From Stenotrophomonas maltophilia (lineage in GTDB: Bacteria; Pseudomonadota; Gammaproteobacteria; Xanthomonadales; Xanthomonadaceae), in contig NZ_CP154630.1 in the NCBI RefSeq assembly GCF_039555535.1, forward strand, positions 943,001 to 1,007,000: a DNA stretch of 64,000 nucleotides, given 5' to 3'. The notes under the pieces are model-generated. The model was not told where the DNA came from, did no database searches, and saw only the letters and a program-made list of their open reading frames with translations. Position 1 is the first letter of the stretch. Each line of letters begins with the position of its first letter. Made by a program: the position numbers and the translations under genes. Below are positions 37,075 to 47,880 of the stretch, in pieces.

Positions 37075-37695
37075 TCAGGCCGGGCGGAACATGCGGAAGC
37101 GTTGTTCGGCGCCGATGCGGAAGTAGTCGGCGGGGCCGCCGCCGCGCAGGATCGGCGCCGCTGCAGCGGTGTCGTAGATGCCATCGACCAGCAAACGGGT
37201 ATCGATGTGCACTGCGACCACTTCGCCCAGCACCAGCCAGCCGTTGGTGTCCTGCCCGGCGGCATCGCGCAGGCGCACGATCTGGGTGCAGCGGCATTCC
37301 ATGCTTACCGGGCTCTGTGCCACGCGGGGTGGCGCGACCTGCGTGGAGGCCAGTGGCGTCAGCCCGGCCAGGGCGAACTCGTCGACCTCCGGCCCGACCG
37401 CACGACAGCTTTCGTTCATTGCTTCGGCCAGGTCGAAGGTCGCCAGGTTCCAGGCGAACTCACCGGTCGCTTCAATGTTGCGCAGCGAGTCTTTGCGGCC
37501 CTGGCTGGAGAAGCCGATGATCGGCGGGGTGTAGTTGAACGCATTGAAGAAGCTGTACGGCGCCAGGTTCAATGTTCCTTCGCCGTCGCAGCTGGAAATC
37601 CAGCCGATCGGTCGTGGGCCGATGATGGCGTTGAACGGGTCGTGCGGCAGGCGGTGGCCGTCGGCCGGGCGATAGCTGTGGAAGGTGTGGGACAT
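37075..37695 (-). CDS. Flavin reductase-like FMN-binding protein
   Basis: 206 residues from ATG 37695. The split-barrel flavin fold is visible: NAIIGPRPIGWISSCDGEGT, NLAPYSFFNAFNYTPPIIGF, and TGEFAWNLATFDLAEAMN. Such proteins bind FMN and act as flavin reductases or oxidoreductases; the specific substrate is unknown. It is convergent with the permease gene, with only three bases between the two stop codons. Confidence 0.88.
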   Translation of the reverse strand: MSHTFHSYRPADGHRLPHDPFNAIIGPRPIGWISSCDGEGTLNLAPYSFFNAFNYTPPIIGFSSQGRKDSLRNIEATGEFAWNLATFDLAEAMNESCRAVGPEVDEFALAGLTPLASTQVAPPRVAQSPVSMECRCTQIVRLRDAAGQDTNGWLVLGEVVAVHIDTRLLVDGIYDTAAAAPILRGGGPADYFRIGAEQRFRMFRPA

Positions 37696-37710
37696 GGGGT
37701 GGGGTTCCAA

Positions 37711-37743
37711 AAAAGAAGCCGTGGCCCTCTCGGACCACGGCTT
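37711..37743 (-). terminator. Terminator of the Bax inhibitor-1 family gene
   Basis: Read on the minus strand: AAGCCGTGGTCC-GAGA-GGGCCACGGCTT then CTTTTTTGG. Confidence 0.8.
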
Positions 37744-37765
37744 GTCGTTTACGACCTGATGGGGC

Positions 37766-38524
37766 TCAGCGCTGCTGGATCTTCGACAGCAGGCGCAGGA
37801 ACTCCACATACAGCCAGACCAGGGTCACCATCAGGCCGAATGCGCCATACCACTCCATGTACTTCGGCGCGCGCTGGGCCACGCCGGTTTCGATGAAGTC
37901 GAAATCCAGCACCAGGTTCAGCGCGGCGACGACCACCACGAACAGGCTGAAAGCAATGCCCAACCAGCTGGAGTCGTGGATCACCGGCACATCGATGTTG
38001 AAGAAGCCGAGCACGAACGAGGCCAGGTAGAGCAGGGCGATGCCGCCGGTGGCGGCGACCACGCCCATCTTGAAGTTCTCGGTGGCCTTGATCATGCCGC
38101 TGCGGTACGCGAACAGCAGCGCGGCCAGGGTGCCGAAGGTCAGCAGCACGGCCTGGAATACGATGCCCGGGTACTTCATGTTGAACAGGGCCGAGACGGC
38201 GCCCAGGAACAGGCCTTCGACCAGCGCGTACATCGGTGCGGTGACCGGCGACCATTCCTTCTTGAAGATGGTGATCAGCGCCAGCACCAGGCCGCCGATT
38301 GCACCGCCGATGGCGTACAGGCTCGCGCTGCCGGAAATCTGGCCGTACTCATCGACCGACTGGCTCCAGGCGAACGCCGCGGTCAGCACGGTCAGCAGCA
38401 GCAGGATGCCGGTCTTGTTGGCGGTGCCGTTGAGGGTCATGACCTGGTCGGGGCTGGTCACCACCGAGCCACTGGCGAGGTCGAGGAAGGTCGACTCGGA
38501 AAGAGCCGGGTTGCCGCTGCGCAT
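37766..38524 (-). CDS. Bax inhibitor-1 / YccA family membrane protein
   Basis: 252 residues with seven membrane segments after a ~35-residue cytosolic N-terminus. The family core is present: GLVLALITIFKKEWSPVTAP, ALVEGLFLGAVSALFN, and late LVLDFDFIETG with acidic residues that match the proposed proton/calcium site. YccA relatives inhibit FtsH; this subgroup (long N-terminus, IFKKEWSP) is widespread and its role is not established. Confidence 0.92.
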   Translation of the reverse strand: MRSGNPALSESTFLDLASGSVVTSPDQVMTLNGTANKTGILLLLTVLTAAFAWSQSVDEYGQISGSASLYAIGGAIGGLVLALITIFKKEWSPVTAPMYALVEGLFLGAVSALFNMKYPGIVFQAVLLTFGTLAALLFAYRSGMIKATENFKMGVVAATGGIALLYLASFVLGFFNIDVPVIHDSSWLGIAFSLFVVVVAALNLVLDFDFIETGVAQRAPKYMEWYGAFGLMVTLVWLYVEFLRLLSKIQQR

Positions 38525-38634
38525 GCGTGTTCTCCGTGCGAATGAGGGGCTGGACGGCCATCCGGCCGATGACCGGGAGCATAGCCGATGGCTGCGCGTG
38601 GCGCCGTGCCACGCGTCGGGTCCGGATCGCCGCG

Positions 38635-38664
38635 TTGACAGTTCATGATGCGCTTGGCCACAAT
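38635..38664 (+). promoter_or_regulatory. Promoter of tRNA-Pro
   Basis: A perfect TTGACA, an 18-base spacer, and CACAAT, about 40 bp before the tRNA. Confidence 0.55.
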
Positions 38665-38703
38665 GACCAGCTCCCCGGGCCTGGCCCGAGGGGATTGCAA
38701 GAC

Positions 38704-38780
38704 CGGGGTATAGCGCAGTCTGGTAGCGCGCCTGCTTTGGGAGCAGGATGTCGGGGGTTCGAATCCCTCTACCCCGACCA
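38704..38780 (+). tRNA. tRNA-Pro (TGG)
   Basis: 77 nt with encoded CCA; acceptor CGGGGTA/TACCCCG, anticodon loop TTTGGGA, TTCGAAT T-loop. First gene of the tRNA cluster. Confidence 0.97.
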
Positions 38781-38819
38781 ATCCCACATCACGTCGGATT
38801 GGACGCCGTTCCGGTTCGG

Positions 38820-38896
38820 GCGCCCGTAGCTCAACTGGATAGAGCACCGGCCTTCTAAGCCGGCGGTTACAGGTTCGATTCCTGTCGGGCGCGCCA
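38820..38896 (+). tRNA. tRNA-Arg (TCT)
   Basis: 77 nt with encoded CCA; acceptor GCGCCCG/CGGGCGC, anticodon loop CTTCTAA. It lies 39 bp after tRNA-Pro and is probably on the same transcript. Confidence 0.97.
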
Positions 38897-38939
38897 TTGG
38901 CGAGGCACTGGGATCGCATCGACGGATGTGAAGAAGTGC

Positions 38940-38968
38940 TTGCAAAAGCGTAAAGACTCCACCAGAAT
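38940..38968 (+). promoter_or_regulatory. Candidate promoter of tRNA-His
   Basis: TTGCAA, a 17-base spacer, and CAGAAT. The -35 lies in AAGTGCTTGCA, a motif also present at the promoter of the second tRNA-Lys. Confidence 0.45.
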
Positions 38969-39070
38969 ATCGGACTCGCTTCGGCGGACCGGAACTTCGG
39001 TGACAGTCTCCAGGCAAAGGTTTGAAGCTCCCGCGTCGGCAGTAGCGGCGGTGGGGCGAAAGTTTCAGTG

Positions 39071-39147
39071 GTGGCTGTAGCTCAGTTGGTTAGAGTACCG
39101 GATTGTGATTCCGGTGGTCGGGGGTTCGAATCCCCTCAGCCACCCCA
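39071..39147 (+). tRNA. tRNA-His (GTG)
   Basis: Acceptor GTGGCTG/CAGCCAC, anticodon loop TTGTGAT, discriminator C and CCA. The G at 39070 is the extra G-1 characteristic of tRNA-His. Confidence 0.97.
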
Positions 39148-39181
39148 CTGATTCAACCGCATCGGCGCTGCCGAAACGGTA

Positions 39182-39209
39182 TTGCAATAAACAGAACGCA
39201 CGCTACAAT
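39182..39209 (+). promoter_or_regulatory. Candidate promoter of tRNA-Lys copy 1
   Basis: TTGCAA, a 16-base spacer, and TACAAT, 17 bp before the tRNA. Confidence 0.5.
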
Positions 39210-39226
39210 GTGCGTCTGAGTTTCAC

Positions 39227-39302
39227 GGGCCGTTAGCTCAGTTGGTAGAGCAGTTGACTCTTAATCAATAGGTCCAAGGTTCGAATCCTTGACGGCCCAC
39301 CA
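39227..39302 (+). tRNA. tRNA-Lys (CTT), copy 1
   Basis: 76 nt with CCA; acceptor GGGCCGT/ACGGCCC, anticodon loop CTCTTAA. It differs from copy 2 only at one acceptor base pair. Confidence 0.97.
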
Positions 39303-39307
39303 AGACG

Positions 39308-39340
39308 GAAGCCACCTGGTACGCCAGGTGGCTTTTTTCT
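39308..39340 (+). terminator. Terminator of tRNA-Lys copy 1
   Basis: An AAGCCACCTGG-TACG-CCAGGTGGCTT stem followed by a T-run. Confidence 0.9.
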
Positions 39341-39455
39341 TATAAGTGTGACCCCATCATTTCGATGGATCACGCGCTGAAGCGCTCCGCCTGGCGGGGC
39401 CGCTGCAGCGGCAGCGGGACCGCAGCGCTGGTTTCAACGATGTTGAAAAAAGTGC

Positions 39456-39485
39456 TTGCACCCACCGAGCGGATCGGGTCATAAT
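39456..39485 (+). promoter_or_regulatory. Promoter of tRNA-Lys copy 2
   Basis: TTGCAC, an 18-base spacer, and CATAAT, 15 bp before the tRNA, with an A-tract (GAAAAAAG) just upstream that could serve as an UP-like element. Confidence 0.55.
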
Positions 39486-39500
39486 TCGCGCCCCGATTTC

Positions 39501-39576
39501 GGGCTGTTAGCTCAGTTGGTAGAGCAGTTGACTCTTAATCAATAGGTCCAAGGTTCGAATCCTTGACAGCCCACCA
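39501..39576 (+). tRNA. tRNA-Lys (CTT), copy 2
   Basis: 76 nt with CCA; acceptor GGGCTGT/ACAGCCC, anticodon loop CTCTTAA. It has its own promoter and terminator. Confidence 0.97.
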
Positions 39577-39580
39577 GACG

Positions 39581-39613
39581 AAAGCCACTTGGTCAGCCAA
39601 GTGGCTTTTTTCT
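39581..39613 (+). terminator. Terminator of tRNA-Lys copy 2
   Basis: An AAGCCACTTGG-TCAG-CCAAGTGGCTT stem then a T-run; nearly the same hairpin as after copy 1. Confidence 0.9.
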
Positions 39614-39652
39614 TGCCTGTGGCCTGGCTGAGTGCGCCAAGTCGCTAAGCCG

Positions 39653-39712
39653 GTAGATCCACGCCATGGGTGGAGAAGGCGGAGGCCGCATCTACGCATG
39701 GCGTGGATCTAC
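39653..39712. repeat. SMAG repeat pair, inverted
   Basis: 39653-39675 (GTAG-ATCCACGC-CAT-GGGTGGA) and 39690-39712 in the opposite direction ending CTAC. The stem is the ATCCACGC type. Confidence 0.85.
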
Positions 39713-39847
39713 TGAAGCGGTGATGAAACCGGGGTCATACGCGTCATCAGTGTTTTCAATGCTGTGCGCTGCTTCTCACCGCTTCGTGTCCTGCATCGCA
39801 CCCAATGGTTCTTCCGCGCCGATGGCGCATGCATGAAGGAGAATCTG

Positions 39848-40153
39848 ATGGCCGATATCAACCGACGCGTTTCATGGGCGATGGTTCCGCTCGCGCTGGT
39901 GGCGCTCGCTGCCTGCAGCCCGCCGGGCGACCCGGCGCAGACCGTGCAGCGCGATGCCGATGCGCAGCATGTTCCCGCACCTCCTGTCGGTGAGGCGATG
40001 GAGATGCAGCCGGCGGCGCCGACTGAAGGCGTGACCCAGCCCGAAGCGGTGCAGCTGCGCCGGACCGATGGCGGTGGCATCGAGATCCGCAACGTGGACG
40101 CAGCGGACGGGCAGGGGGCTGACGCAGCGCCCGCCGCACCCCTGAAACCCTGA
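39848..40153 (+). CDS. Small predicted lipoprotein
   Basis: 101 residues. ATG 39848 has AAGGAG six bases upstream, which decides it over two earlier ATGs. A short basic start, a hydrophobic stretch ([13 protein letters not shown]) and Cys form a lipobox. The mature part is acidic, Pro/Ala/Gln-rich and has no recognised domain. It is placed between tRNA genes, with no close operon partner. I cannot suggest a function. Confidence 0.7.
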   Translation: MADINRRVSWAMVPLALVALAACSPPGDPAQTVQRDADAQHVPAPPVGEAMEMQPAAPTEGVTQPEAVQLRRTDGGGIEIRNVDAADGQGADAAPAAPLKP

Positions 40154-40263
40154 TCCAGGGCCGTCCCGGGCGGCTGCCGGTCGTCCGGGACAGCAGATTC
40201 AGCTTTGTGCAGACCTTTCGCTTCCGGCCCCCGCCTGCGACAATGAAGGCCTGTGCCGGCCAC

Positions 40264-40348
<85 letters not shown>

Positions 40349-40538
40349 GTGCCGGCCTGTCTCCCCGCCCAGATCGGGCCCGCTGCACCCCTTGACCGGC
40401 ACGCGCTGGCAGTGCAGGCCAAATTGGGCGAAACTAAAGGGCTGCGGCAAGCAGGCGCGTCCCAGACGCCGTGTCCTTACAACCGTTTCATCCCAATCAT
40501 CGAGCCGGGGGCGTAGGCCACCGGTGGCAGGAGTCAAC

Positions 40539-41834
40539 ATGCAAGCTTCGATCGAATCCACCGGCAATCTGGAACGCCGCCTGAGCTTCTCGCTGCCGGA
40601 AGAGCGTCTGCAGAGCCACATCGTCGGCCGCCTGGGCGAAATCGCCCGTACCACCCGCATCAAGGGCTTCCGCCCGGGCAAGGTGCCGGCCAAGGTGATC
40701 GAGCAGCGCTTCGGCGCGCAGGTCCGTGGCGAGGCGCTGGACGGCCTGCTGCGCGAAACCTTCGACGCGGCCGTGCGCGAGCACGACCTGCGCATCGTCG
40801 GCAGCCCGCGCATCGACAAGGGCGACGAGGGTGAGTTCTCCTTCGTGGCCACCGTGGAAGTGGTGCCGGACTTCGGCGACATCGACGTCAGCAAGCTGAC
40901 CGTGGTGCGCCACAGCGCCGAGATCACCGACGCCGACATCGACCAGATGATCGAGAACCTGCAGAACCAGCGTCGTACCTGGGCCCCGGTCAGCCGTGGC
41001 GCGCAGGACGGTGACCTGGTCGCGGTGGAAACCTGGTCGCAGGCCGGCGAAGAGCGCCTGCCGGCCGAAGGCACCGAGAAGGGTTCGATCGTGCTCGGCC
41101 AGGGCATGATGTTCGAAACCATCGAAAAGGGCCTGGTCGGCCTGGCCAAGGGTGAAGAGAAGACCCTGGACGTCGAGTTCCCGGCTGACTGGCGCGTGCC
41201 GGTGCTGGCCGGCAAGACCGTGCAGGTCACCGTCAAGGTTGCCGAAGTCTCCGAGCCGGTCGTGCCGGCGGTCGACGAAGCCTTCATCAAGAGCTTCGGC
41301 GTGAAGGGTGGCGATGTGGAGCAGTTCCGCAGCGACATCCGCGCCAACCTGGAGCGCGAGCTGAAGGGCGCCCTGATGAACCGCCTGCGCCGCGAAGTGG
41401 GCGAGCAGCTGATCGCCGCCTATTCCTCGGTGGAAATGCCGCCGCGCCTGGTCGAGAACGAAGCCCGCGCCATGCTGGCCCAGCAGGTCGAGCAGATCCG
41501 CCGCAACGGCCAGAACGTCGGCGAGATCCCGGCCGACGCCCACGAAGGCTTCAAGGACGCCGCCGCCAAGCGCGTGCTGGTCGGCCTGCTGGTCGGTGAA
41601 GTGGCCCGCATCAACGACCTGCGCCTGGAAGCCAAGCGCCTGAACGAAACGATGCGTCTGATCGCTTCGACCTACGAAGAGCCGGACCAGGTCATTGAGA
41701 TGTACCGCAACGACCCCCAGCTGATGTCTGGCCTGCAGAACCGTGTGATGGAAGAGCAGGTGATCGACTGGATCGCCGAGCGTGCCCAGCACACCGAAGA
41801 GAAGCTGTCGTTCCAGGACGCGATCCGCCAGTAA
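40539..41834 (+). CDS. tig: Trigger factor
   Basis: 431 residues; ribosome-bound chaperone and prolyl isomerase. ATG 40539 with AGGAG upstream. The ribosome-binding signature is [18 protein letters not shown], the FKBP-type domain includes [17 protein letters not shown] and [19 protein letters not shown], and the C-terminal arms follow. It heads the conserved order tig, clpP, clpX, lon, hupB. Confidence 0.98.
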   Translation: MQASIESTGNLERRLSFSLPEERLQSHIVGRLGEIARTTRIKGFRPGKVPAKVIEQRFGAQVRGEALDGLLRETFDAAVREHDLRIVGSPRIDKGDEGEFSFVATVEVVPDFGDIDVSKLTVVRHSAEITDADIDQMIENLQNQRRTWAPVSRGAQDGDLVAVETWSQAGEERLPAEGTEKGSIVLGQGMMFETIEKGLVGLAKGEEKTLDVEFPADWRVPVLAGKTVQVTVKVAEVSEPVVPAVDEAFIKSFGVKGGDVEQFRSDIRANLERELKGALMNRLRREVGEQLIAAYSSVEMPPRLVENEARAMLAQQVEQIRRNGQNVGEIPADAHEGFKDAAAKRVLVGLLVGEVARINDLRLEAKRLNETMRLIASTYEEPDQVIEMYRNDPQLMSGLQNRVMEEQVIDWIAERAQHTEEKLSFQDAIRQ

Positions 41835-41855
41835 GCCCGGGCGGATCACCGGATG

Positions 41856-41883
41856 CCCCGCGCCTTTGCCGGCGCGGGGTTGT
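41856..41883 (+). terminator. Hairpin between tig and clpP
   Basis: A CCCCGCGCC-TTTGCC-GGCGCGGGG stem with a poor T-run; likely partial termination. Confidence 0.6.
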
Positions 41884-41910
41884 AGCCCCCCAAGATAGGT
41901 ACCTCACGTA

Positions 41911-42537
41911 ATGGACAACCGAACCAAAGCCCTGAACCTGGTTCCGATGGTGGTCGAGCAGACCAGCCGCGGCGAGCGTGCCTACGACATCTATTCGCGC
42001 CTGTTGAAGGAGCGCCTGATCTTCCTCGTGGGCCCGATCGACGATCACATGGCCAACGTGGTGGTGGCGCAGTTGCTGTTCCTGGAATCGGAAAACCCGG
42101 AAAAGGACATCAACATCTACATCAACTCGCCGGGTGGCGTGGTCACCGCCGGCATGGCGATCTACGACACCATGCAGTACATCAAGCCGAATGTGAGCAC
42201 CACCTGCATCGGCCAGGCCGCCTCGATGGGCGCCCTGCTGCTGGCCGCGGGTGAAGCCGGCAAGCGCTATGCGCTGCCGAACTCGCGCGTGATGATCCAC
42301 CAGCCGCTGGGCGGCTACCAGGGCCAGGCCACCGACATCGACATCCACGCGCGTGAGATCCTGACCCTGCGTTCGCGCCTGAACGAGGTGCTGGCCAAGC
42401 ACACCGGCCAGTCGCTGGAGACGATCGCCCGCGATACCGAGCGCGACAACTTCAAGAGCGCCTTCGAGGCGCAGGCCTACGGTCTGGTCGACCAGGTCCT
42501 GGAGCGTCGTCCGGATGAGTCGATCCAGGCCGGCTGA
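41911..42537 (+). CDS. clpP: ATP-dependent Clp protease proteolytic subunit
   Basis: 208 residues; forms the 14-mer peptidase chamber used by ClpX. The catalytic triad is in place: Ser105 in [10 protein letters not shown], His130 in [10 protein letters not shown], Asp179 in [22 protein letters not shown] is also typical. ClpX follows 126 bp downstream. Confidence 0.98.
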
Positions 42538-42663
42538 CCGGCCTTCACGGGGCCATGGAGGCCCCGTTCCTGCAGGGTCGGGCGGGACTGGTGTCCCCTC
42601 GGCCCTGTGCTATTCTCGAATCGAACCCCCGTTCAGCGGGTGGGGTAACTGGGTAAGCGAAGC

Positions 42664-43953
<1,290 letters not shown>

Positions 43954-44004
43954 TCCTTCCAGGTTGTTGATTGGAAAGGATTTTCAAGGAATGCCTTGCA
44001 TCTG

Positions 44005-44044
44005 AAAGCCGATGGCCCCATAACGGGGCCATCGGCTTTTTTTG
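44005..44044 (+). terminator. Terminator of clpX
   Basis: An AAAGCCGATGGCCCC-ATAA-CGGGGCCATCGGCTTT stem followed by a T-run. Confidence 0.9.
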
Positions 44045-44095
44045 TCTCCGGAAGATGCCCTCCCGGAGGCGGTTTTCCCCTTCCCTGGAGCCCCC

Positions 44096-46546
44096 ATGGC
44101 CCGTTCCCCAAGTGAAACCCTCGACCTGCCGGTCCTGCCGCTGCGCGACGTAGTGGTGTTCCCGCACATGGTCATCCCGCTGTTCGTCGGCCGTGACAAG
44201 TCCATGCACGCGCTCGAACAGGCAATGGAATCGGACAAGCGCATCCTGCTGCTGGCGCAGAAGTCGGCCGAGACCGACGACCCGCATGCGGCCGACCTCT
44301 ACCAGGTCGGTACGCTGGCGCAGGTGCTGCAGCTGCTGAAGCTGCCCGACGGCACCATCAAGGTGCTGGTCGAAGGCCTGTCGCGCGTGCAGGTCACCCA
44401 CGTCGACGAGCGCAACGGCTCGCTGCACGGCCAGGCCGTGGAGATCGACGCCACCGACGAGCGCGAAGCGCGCGAGGTCGAGGCGATCGCACGCTCGCTG
44501 ATGTCGTTGTTCGAGCAGTACGTCAAGACCAACCGCAAGCTGCCGCCGGAACTGCTGCAGACGCTGTCGGGCATCGATGAGCCCGCGCGCCTGGCCGACA
44601 CCATCGCCGCGCACATCAGCGTGCGCCTGGCCGACAAGCAGCGGCTGCTGGAAACGCTGGCCGTGGGCGACCGCCTGGAGATGCTGGTCGGCCTGGTCGA
44701 CGGCGAGATCGACGTGCAGCAGATGGAGAAGCGCATCCGCGGCCGCGTGAAGTCGCAGATGGAGAAGAGCCAGCGCGAGTACTACCTCAACGAACAGATG
44801 AAGGCCATCCAGAAGGAACTGGGTGACCTGGACGACGCACCGGGCGAGCTGGAAGAGCTGGCCCGCAAGATCGCCGAAGCCGGCATGCCGAAGGCCGTTG
44901 AAGCCAAGGCACGCAACGAACTGAACAAGCTCAAGCAGATGTCGCCGATGTCCGCCGAAGCGGCCGTCGTGCGCAACTACCTGGAGTGGTTGCTGGGCGT
45001 GCCGTGGAAGAAGCGCAGCAAGGTGCGCAAGGACCTCAAGGCCGCGCAGGACACCCTGGACGCCGATCACTACGGCCTGGAGAAGGTCAAGGAACGCATC
45101 CTTGAATACCTGGCGGTGCAGTCGCGCGTGAAGCAGATGAAGGGCCCGATCCTGTGCCTGGTCGGGCCGCCGGGCGTGGGCAAGACCTCGCTGGGCCAGT
45201 CCATCGCCAAGGCCACCAACCGCAAGTTCGTGCGCATGTCGCTGGGCGGCGTGCGCGACGAGGCGGAGATCCGTGGTCACCGTCGTACCTACGTCGGTTC
45301 GATGCCGGGCCGCATCGTGCAGAACCTCAACAAGGTCGGCAGCAAGAACCCGCTGTTCGTGCTCGACGAGATCGACAAGATGTCGATGGACTTCCGTGGC
45401 GATCCGTCCTCGGCGCTGCTGGAAGTGCTCGACCCGGAACAGAACAACGCCTTCAACGACCACTACCTGGAAGTGGACCTGGACCTGTCCGAAGTGATGT
45501 TCGTGGCCACCTCGAACTCGCTCAACATTCCGGGCCCGCTGCTGGACCGCATGGAAGTGATCCGCATCCCCGGCTACACCGAGGATGAGAAGCTCAACAT
45601 CGCCACCCGTTATCTGGTGCCCAAGCAGATCAAGGCCAACGGCCTGCAGCCGGAAGAGCTGGAGATCGGCAGCGATGCCATCCAGGACATCGTGCGCTAC
45701 TACACGCGCGAATCGGGCGTGCGCAACCTGGAACGCGAGATCGCCAAGATCTGCCGCAAGGTGGTGAAGGAGATCGCGCTGGCCGGCCCGCAGCCGGCGG
45801 CGAAGGCGAAGAAGGGTGCGAAGAAGAAGGCGCTGGTGAGCGTGTCCAGCAAGAACCTGGACAAGTACCTGGGCGTGCGTCGCTTCGACTTCGGCCGTGC
45901 CGAGGAAGAGAACGAGATCGGCCTGGTCACCGGCCTGGCCTGGACCGAGGTCGGCGGCGATCTGCTGCAGATCGAATCGACGCTGGTGCCGGGCAAGGGC
46001 CAGCTGATCCTGACCGGCCAGCTCGGCAACGTGATGAAGGAATCGGCGTCGGCGGCACTGTCGGTGGTGCGTTCGCGCGCGGTCGGCTTCGGCATCGACA
46101 GCGACTTCCTGCAGAAGCATGACGTGCACCTGCACGTGCCGGATGGTGCCACGCCGAAGGACGGCCCAAGTGCCGGCGCGGCGATGGTGACCTCGCTGGT
46201 GTCGATGCTGACCAAGGTGCCGGTGCGTGCCGATGTTGCGATGACCGGCGAGATCACCCTGCGTGGTCGCGTCACCGCGATCGGTGGCCTGAAGGAAAAG
46301 CTGCTGGCGGCACTGCGTGGTGGCATCCGCACGGTCATCATCCCGGAAGAGAACCGTAAGGACCTGGCCGACATTCCGGCCAACGTCACCCGCGATCTGA
46401 AGATCGTGCCGGTGAAGTACATCGAAGAAGTCCTGGACCTGGCGCTGGAGCGTCCGTTGGCACCGAAGAGGGCGCGCAAGAGTGCGCAGCGTGTCACGGT
46501 GCGCAGCAAGGCCAAACCGAGTGGAAGCGCGCGCGTCAAGCATTGA
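44096..46546 (+). CDS. lon: ATP-dependent Lon protease
   Basis: 816 residues. ATG 44096 has GGAG five bases upstream; a longer reading would start inside the clpX terminator. The N-domain begins [20 protein letters not shown]. The AAA+ module shows [13 protein letters not shown] and VLDEIDKM. The Ser-Lys protease dyad is Ser692 ([11 protein letters not shown]) and Lys735 (GGLKEK). A Lys/Ala-rich stretch at about 562-582 and the Arg/Lys tail are extra to the core. Confidence 0.98.
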   Translation: MARSPSETLDLPVLPLRDVVVFPHMVIPLFVGRDKSMHALEQAMESDKRILLLAQKSAETDDPHAADLYQVGTLAQVLQLLKLPDGTIKVLVEGLSRVQVTHVDERNGSLHGQAVEIDATDEREAREVEAIARSLMSLFEQYVKTNRKLPPELLQTLSGIDEPARLADTIAAHISVRLADKQRLLETLAVGDRLEMLVGLVDGEIDVQQMEKRIRGRVKSQMEKSQREYYLNEQMKAIQKELGDLDDAPGELEELARKIAEAGMPKAVEAKARNELNKLKQMSPMSAEAAVVRNYLEWLLGVPWKKRSKVRKDLKAAQDTLDADHYGLEKVKERILEYLAVQSRVKQMKGPILCLVGPPGVGKTSLGQSIAKATNRKFVRMSLGGVRDEAEIRGHRRTYVGSMPGRIVQNLNKVGSKNPLFVLDEIDKMSMDFRGDPSSALLEVLDPEQNNAFNDHYLEVDLDLSEVMFVATSNSLNIPGPLLDRMEVIRIPGYTEDEKLNIATRYLVPKQIKANGLQPEELEIGSDAIQDIVRYYTRESGVRNLEREIAKICRKVVKEIALAGPQPAAKAKKGAKKKALVSVSSKNLDKYLGVRRFDFGRAEEENEIGLVTGLAWTEVGGDLLQIESTLVPGKGQLILTGQLGNVMKESASAALSVVRSRAVGFGIDSDFLQKHDVHLHVPDGATPKDGPSAGAAMVTSLVSMLTKVPVRADVAMTGEITLRGRVTAIGGLKEKLLAALRGGIRTVIIPEENRKDLADIPANVTRDLKIVPVKYIEEVLDLALERPLAPKRARKSAQRVTVRSKAKPSGSARVKH

Positions 46547-46595
46547 TGCGCGCTGTCCAATGGCCCGAAACCCGCGTCGTTGCTGGCTTTCCAGC

Positions 46596-46624
46596 TTGCG
46601 TGGGGGTAGGGCCACTGGTATAAA
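46596..46624 (+). promoter_or_regulatory. Candidate hupB promoter
   Basis: TTGCGT, a 17-base spacer, and TATAAA, leaving a 130-bp leader before the HU gene. Confidence 0.5.
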
Positions 46625-46763
46625 AGCAGCACTCGCGAATGAGTGATCGCTGTCAGCGATGACTGAATCGGCGAACCGTTTCCACATGGCGGCCGCATGC
46701 AGAAGGCATGCGGTTGCTTCCCTGTCGAATAAGCGGAACCCACCGCCAAAGGAGTTGTAGAGA

Positions 46764-47036
46764 ATGAACAAGACCGAATTGATCGATGCCGTTGCTGAAG
46801 CTGCCGACCTGACCAAGGCCGAGTCCAGCCGCGCTGTCGATGCCGTCGTTGCTGCCGTCACCAAGGCGCTGAAGGACGGCGATGCGGTCACCCTGGTTGG
46901 CTTCGGTACCTTCCAGGTCCGCGACCGTGCTGCACGCACCGGCCGCAACCCGAAGACCGGCGACACCATCAAGATCGCTGCTTCGAAGAATCCGTCGTTC
47001 AAGGCTGGTAAGGCCCTGAAGGATGCTGTAAACTAA
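46764..47036 (+). CDS. hupB: DNA-binding protein HU-beta
   Basis: 90 residues; nucleoid protein that bends [43 protein letters not shown] and [21 protein letters not shown] are the standard HU segments, with the proline arm. ATG preceded by AAAGGAG. It follows lon, as in E. coli. Confidence 0.98.
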   Translation: MNKTELIDAVAEAADLTKAESSRAVDAVVAAVTKALKDGDAVTLVGFGTFQVRDRAARTGRNPKTGDTIKIAASKNPSFKAGKALKDAVN

Positions 47037-47047
47037 GCGGCTCGCTG

Positions 47048-47122
47048 GGGTGCTTAGCTCAGCGGTAGAGCGTCTCCTTTACACGGAGAGGGTCGGGGGT
47101 TCGAAACCCTCAGCACCCACCA
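47048..47122 (+). tRNA. tRNA-Val (TAC)
   Basis: 75 nt with CCA; acceptor GGGTGCT/AGCACCC, anticodon loop TTTACAC. It begins 11 bp after hupB with no terminator between, so it may be read from the hupB transcript. Confidence 0.97.
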
Positions 47123-47148
47123 CAGCACCGCGGTAAAAGTTTGAGTGT

Positions 47149-47225
47149 GGAGCGGTAGTTCAGCTGGTTAGAATGCTGGCCTGTCACGCCGGAGGTCGCG
47201 GGTTCGAGTCCCGTCCGCTCCGCCA
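47149..47225 (+). tRNA. tRNA-Asp (GTC), copy 1 of 4
   Basis: 77 nt with CCA; acceptor GGAGCGG/CCGCTCC, anticodon loop CTGTCAC. Identical to the next three copies. Confidence 0.97.
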
Positions 47226-47234
47226 TTCAACGAG

Positions 47235-47266
47235 GCCTCCGGCCAAAAGCTGGAGGCTTTGTTTTC
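47235..47266 (+). terminator. Hairpin after tRNA-Asp copy 1
   Basis: A GCCTCC-(loop)-GGAGGC stem followed by TTTGTTTTC. Confidence 0.6.
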
Positions 47267-47309
47267 TTCCCGGTCCAGGCTGGTTGGAAAGCAAAAAAAG
47301 CAACAATGC

Positions 47310-47386
47310 GGAGCGGTAGTTCAGCTGGTTAGAATGCTGGCCTGTCACGCCGGAGGTCGCGGGTTCGAGTCCCGTCCGCTCCGCCA
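47310..47386 (+). tRNA. tRNA-Asp (GTC), copy 2 of 4
   Basis: 77 nt, same sequence as copy 1; A-rich upstream flank. Confidence 0.97.
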
Positions 47387-47395
47387 CTACATCGA

Positions 47396-47428
47396 GGCCC
47401 CCGGCCTGAAGCCGGGGGCCTTGTCTTC
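47396..47428 (+). terminator. Hairpin after tRNA-Asp copy 2
   Basis: A GGCCCCCGGC-CTGAA-GCCGGGGGCC stem followed by TTGTCTTC. Confidence 0.65.
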
Positions 47429-47473
47429 TCCCCGGAAGGTTCGGGAAGAAGGCGAAAAGGTTTTTGCAAGAAC

Positions 47474-47550
47474 GGAGCGGTAGTTCAGCTGGTTAGAATG
47501 CTGGCCTGTCACGCCGGAGGTCGCGGGTTCGAGTCCCGTCCGCTCCGCCA
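47474..47550 (+). tRNA. tRNA-Asp (GTC), copy 3 of 4
   Basis: 77 nt, same sequence as copy 1. No terminator is obvious between this copy and copy 4. Confidence 0.97.
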
Positions 47551-47656
47551 TTGCAGAATTCTTAAGTCCCTGTGAAAAAACTTTGAAAAAAGTGTTCATC
47601 GGGCTGGGTTTCCAGGAAGTCTTCGGATATACTGGGCGCCTGCAAAGTTTCAGCGC

Positions 47657-47733
47657 GGAGCGGTAGTTCAGCTGGTTAGAATGCTGGCCTGTCACGCCGG
47701 AGGTCGCGGGTTCGAGTCCCGTCCGCTCCGCCA
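47657..47733 (+). tRNA. tRNA-Asp (GTC), copy 4 of 4
   Basis: 77 nt, same sequence as copy 1. A -10-like TATACT lies at 47628-47633, so this copy may have its own promoter. Confidence 0.97.
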
Positions 47734-47738
47734 ACTTT

Positions 47739-47770
47739 AAAAGCCCTCGGCGCAAGCCGGGGGCTTTTTC
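47739..47770 (+). terminator. Terminator after tRNA-Asp copy 4
   Basis: An AAAGCCCTCGGC-GCAA-GCCGGGGGCTTT stem with one mismatch then a T-run. Confidence 0.85.
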
Positions 47771-47880
47771 TTTGTGTCGTCGCGAAGCGGTGCGCAGGCC
47801 ACGCCGGTGCTGCTTTTGGTCCCTGCGGCGAAGCGGGTTACACTGCCGGGCTCGCCAATCAGGCCTTGTGATTCCTCACC

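Noticed and set aside
47149..47733. Regularly spaced identical 77-bp repeats as a CRISPR-like array
   Set aside because: Each repeat folds as tRNA-Asp with CCA, and the spacers contain terminator hairpins. No CRISPR array or cas gene was seen in the window.
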